Of a stretch of DNA of 15,863 nucleotides, positions 14,406 to 15,863 are shown piece after piece. A model generated the notes under the pieces. That model was not told the DNA's origin, searched no databases, and was given only the letters and a program-made list of their open reading frames with translations. Numbering within the stretch: the stretch's first letter is position 1; each line of letters starts with the position of its first letter. This DNA is from Thalassiosira profunda (taxonomy: Eukaryota; Bacillariophyta; Thalassiosirophyceae; Thalassiosirales; Thalassiosiraceae), in contig JALLAP010000226.1 of assembly GCA_036939355.1 (NCBI GenBank), positions 1-15,863 on the forward strand. Direction: 5' to 3'. Both the position numbers and the translations under genes were made by a program.

Positions 14406-15509
14406 ATGAACGAACTAGAACAGCCCTACCCGTCCCCCAATGGCGAGCCGCCACCCCTGCGACGTAGCTCTCCAGCGAGGGCGTCGCGCAGTCCGAGTGG
14501 CCGGCCCCTTCGATCGGCAGAGCGCCACTCGACGCTTGCATCGCCCGACAGACGGCTGGGTCGTTCGGATGATCCGATGAATTCAGAGGAGCGCCTCGCG
14601 ATCGCATCGCCCGACGGCCGACCGCCGCTCCTTCGATCCCATTCCTCGAGAGTAGCACGAAGCCCGGGTGGCAGGCTGGGTCGTTCGGATCCAACAAACT
14701 CGTCCGATAGGCACGCATTCTCGTCACCAGACGTCGACGGCCGATCGCCGCTCCGCAGCCCGAGCGGTCGGTTGCTTAGCTCGTCTTCCTCGACAAGGGC
14801 GATCTTACGAGACGCCCCCAGCTCGAGGGAGAACGGCGGCAGCGGCGAGATCAGCGACGGCAACGCCCACCTCCAGCTCAAGAATTACAGGCCACTGCAC
14901 CACCCGGGCCCGGCCTCCGAGCCGCAGTCGGCGACATTCTTTGTCATGGTGACCGGGCAGATCGAGTCCGCAAAGAGCTCCTCAATGTCCCTGAACGACC
15001 ACCTCTACTGCCGGTACAGCTTCTCCAGTGGGCCGGACTGGGAGGTCGTCCACGGCGTGTCGATGGGCCTCTCCCAAGTCGGTCGTCAGGGATTGGCCAC
15101 CAACTCCACCGACGACGGGGGCAACGTCGTCGTGTGGAACTTCCCCATCGAGATCTCCTTCCAGTCGACGAATCCCCAGGGCTGGCCCCGCCTCGCCCTG
15201 TCCGTCTACGGCTTTGACTTTCTGGGCCGGGACGTAATCCGGGGGTACTCGAGTCTGCTGCTCCCCGTCTTCCCCGGACGGCACACGCGGTACCTCAAGA
15301 CGTACCGCCCCGTGAGCGGGAGCAAGTTCACGCAGTGCGCGAACTGGCTGATGGGGACCAGCCCCGAGTTCTTCGACCCCAAATTCACCACCCAAGGGGA
15401 GGGCCGGGCCGTGACGCGGGTGGTGAGCGGCGACCACGAGGTCAAGGTGAATTTGACCGTCACGGTGAAGGACATGGCAACGTTGGACTATGCTCCCTCG
15501 ACAGCTTGA
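14406..15509 (+). CDS. B9D1: B9 domain protein 1 homologue (ciliary transition zone)
   Basis: A 367-aa single-exon frame. Residues ~178-350 form a B9 domain with the strongly conserved B9D1 pattern: VMVTGQIESAK, DHLYCRYSFSSGPDW, VVVWNFPIEISFQSTNPQGW, LALSVYGFDFLGRDVIRGY, FPGRH, WLMGTSPEFFDPKFTTQGEG and a closing VTVKDM. B9D1 works with B9D2 and MKS1 in the MKS module of the ciliary transition zone, where it helps gate protein entry to the cilium. Human-type B9D1 is about 200 aa. Here ~175 extra N-terminal residues are Ser/Pro/Arg-rich and repetitive: LGRSD..N...R.A..SPD(VD)GR recurs at 51-72 and 91-113, with related SPSGR and SPDRR units. This tail is probably disordered and phosphorylated. 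The ATG at 14406 is the first in frame after the AT-rich spacer; a Met nearer the domain (Met58) is also possible. Confidence 0.92.
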   Translation: MNELEQPYPSPNGEPPPLRRSSPARASRSPSGRPLRSAERHSTLASPDRRLGRSDDPMNSEERLAIASPDGRPPLLRSHSSRVARSPGGRLGRSDPTNSSDRHAFSSPDVDGRSPLRSPSGRLLSSSSSTRAILRDAPSSRENGGSGEISDGNAHLQLKNYRPLHHPGPASEPQSATFFVMVTGQIESAKSSSMSLNDHLYCRYSFSSGPDWEVVHGVSMGLSQVGRQGLATNSTDDGGNVVVWNFPIEISFQSTNPQGWPRLALSVYGFDFLGRDVIRGYSSLLLPVFPGRHTRYLKTYRPVSGSKFTQCANWLMGTSPEFFDPKFTTQGEGRAVTRVVSGDHEVKVNLTVTVKDMATLDYAPSTA

Positions 15510-15597
15510 TCGACAGGCCAAGAGGATGGGGCAATGTCTTTTGTTTCCTCTCCTTTTTACCAGACGCTTCCATCCATCAACCAGCGTAGGTAGACAA

Positions 15598-15618
15598 CGG
15601 CCCATGAAGGATGGGCCG
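15598..15618. repeat. Hairpin in the 3' flank of B9D1
   Basis: The arms CGGCCCAT and ATGGGCCG pair perfectly around a GAAGG loop, ~90 bp past the B9D1 stop. It may be a 3' UTR structure or a transcript end signal. The rest of 15510-15804 shows nothing I recognise. Confidence 0.6.
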
Positions 15619-15804
15619 GTATGCGGGAAGAGTAGCTCTCTAACTTTATGAAGAGTCGTTGAAACCAACCTGAACCGTCTCTGCACATCTCCCCCACCGA
15701 ATGCAGCGAAGGATCTTCCAGAAAATGTTATTGCTTCGCCTCCAAACAAACGTTGCTCCCTCTTCAGCTCCCTCATTTTGTGTCTATTGCAGTTGTGTGA
15801 ATAA

Positions 15805-15863
15805 CTATGCAGCAGCCTGCTGGGCGGCCGCCTTGGCCGCCTCCACCGCGGCCTTTTGCAGCG
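15805..15863 (-). CDS. C-terminal end of a possible minus-strand gene (Ala/Lys/Gln-rich)
   Basis: On the minus strand the last 19 complete codons are open and end in TAG (15807-15805). They give LQKAAVEAAKAAAQQAAA, which looks like a helical Ala-rich C-terminus. The rest lies beyond the right edge. The opposite strand is also open, with an ATG at 15807 giving a Pro-rich start (MQQPAGRPPWPPP), so the strand is not certain. No family can be assigned. Confidence 0.4.
   Translation of the reverse strand, partial: LQKAAVEAAKAAAQQAAA

Noticed and set aside
14982..15776. Minus-strand 264-codon frame
   Set aside because: Most of it is antisense to the B9 domain, whose conservation is clear on the plus strand.
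1..15863. Mobile element, CRISPR array, tRNA or rRNA
   Set aside because: Reading both strands showed no transposase or reverse-transcriptase motifs, no terminal repeats with target duplications, no regularly spaced identical repeats outside coding arrays, and no cloverleaf or rRNA signature I could recognise. A covariance-model scan was not possible.

Overview
This is a GC-rich eukaryotic nuclear fragment, not bacterial or viral. Genes have short spliceosomal introns (most 65-82 nt, with GTGAGT or GTAAGT donors and pyrimidine-rich AG acceptors). Products include a NOC2-type nucleolar protein and a B9D1-type ciliary protein, and start codons sit in ANNATGG-like contexts. The B9D1 homologue implies an organism that builds cilia or flagella. 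A flagellated protist or alga with a compact genome (for example a stramenopile) fits best. That placement is an inference; no single sequence feature fixes the lineage.

Layout, left to right. (1) Minus strand, 1-2028: N-terminal 676 codons of a divergent F1-ATPase alpha-subunit-like protein with a mitochondrial-type leader and a ruined Walker A loop; the gene runs off the left edge. (2) A 235-bp divergent spacer, then NOC2 on the plus strand (2264-5317, two exons, 887 aa), a ribosome-biogenesis factor. (3) Tail-to-tail with NOC2, only 75 bp away, a six-exon minus-strand gene (11452 down to 5393). It encodes an 1897-aa protein I cannot assign to a known family. Its order is: UBA/CUE-like segment, acidic repeat, basic tract, a ubiquitin-like domain ending Gly-Gly, an RGG box, one RRM, a repeat array, a predicted helical segment and a large unrecognised C-terminal region with three 53-residue repeats. 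(4) A repeat-bearing spacer of about 1.1 kb with a doubtful 74-aa ORF at its right end, whose last codons match the last codons of NOC2. (5) Minus strand 14236-12845: a TPR co-chaperone-like protein with a C-terminal membrane anchor. (6) Across an AT-rich spacer with tandem 32-nt repeats, plus strand 14406-15509: B9D1, with a long Ser/Pro/Arg-rich N-terminal extension. (7) The right edge probably holds the last codons of another minus-strand gene.

The genes are a typical eukaryotic mixture, not an operon. NOC2 acts in the nucleolus in 60S assembly, the F1-alpha-like protein probably in mitochondria, the TPR protein on a membrane, and B9D1 at the ciliary transition zone. The most novel item is the large UBA-like/Ubl/RGG/RRM protein. 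Its exons join with consistent reading phase, and its Ubl aligns without gaps to ubiquitin residues 10-76 only with one particular splice choice. No mobile element, CRISPR array, rRNA or tRNA was recognised.
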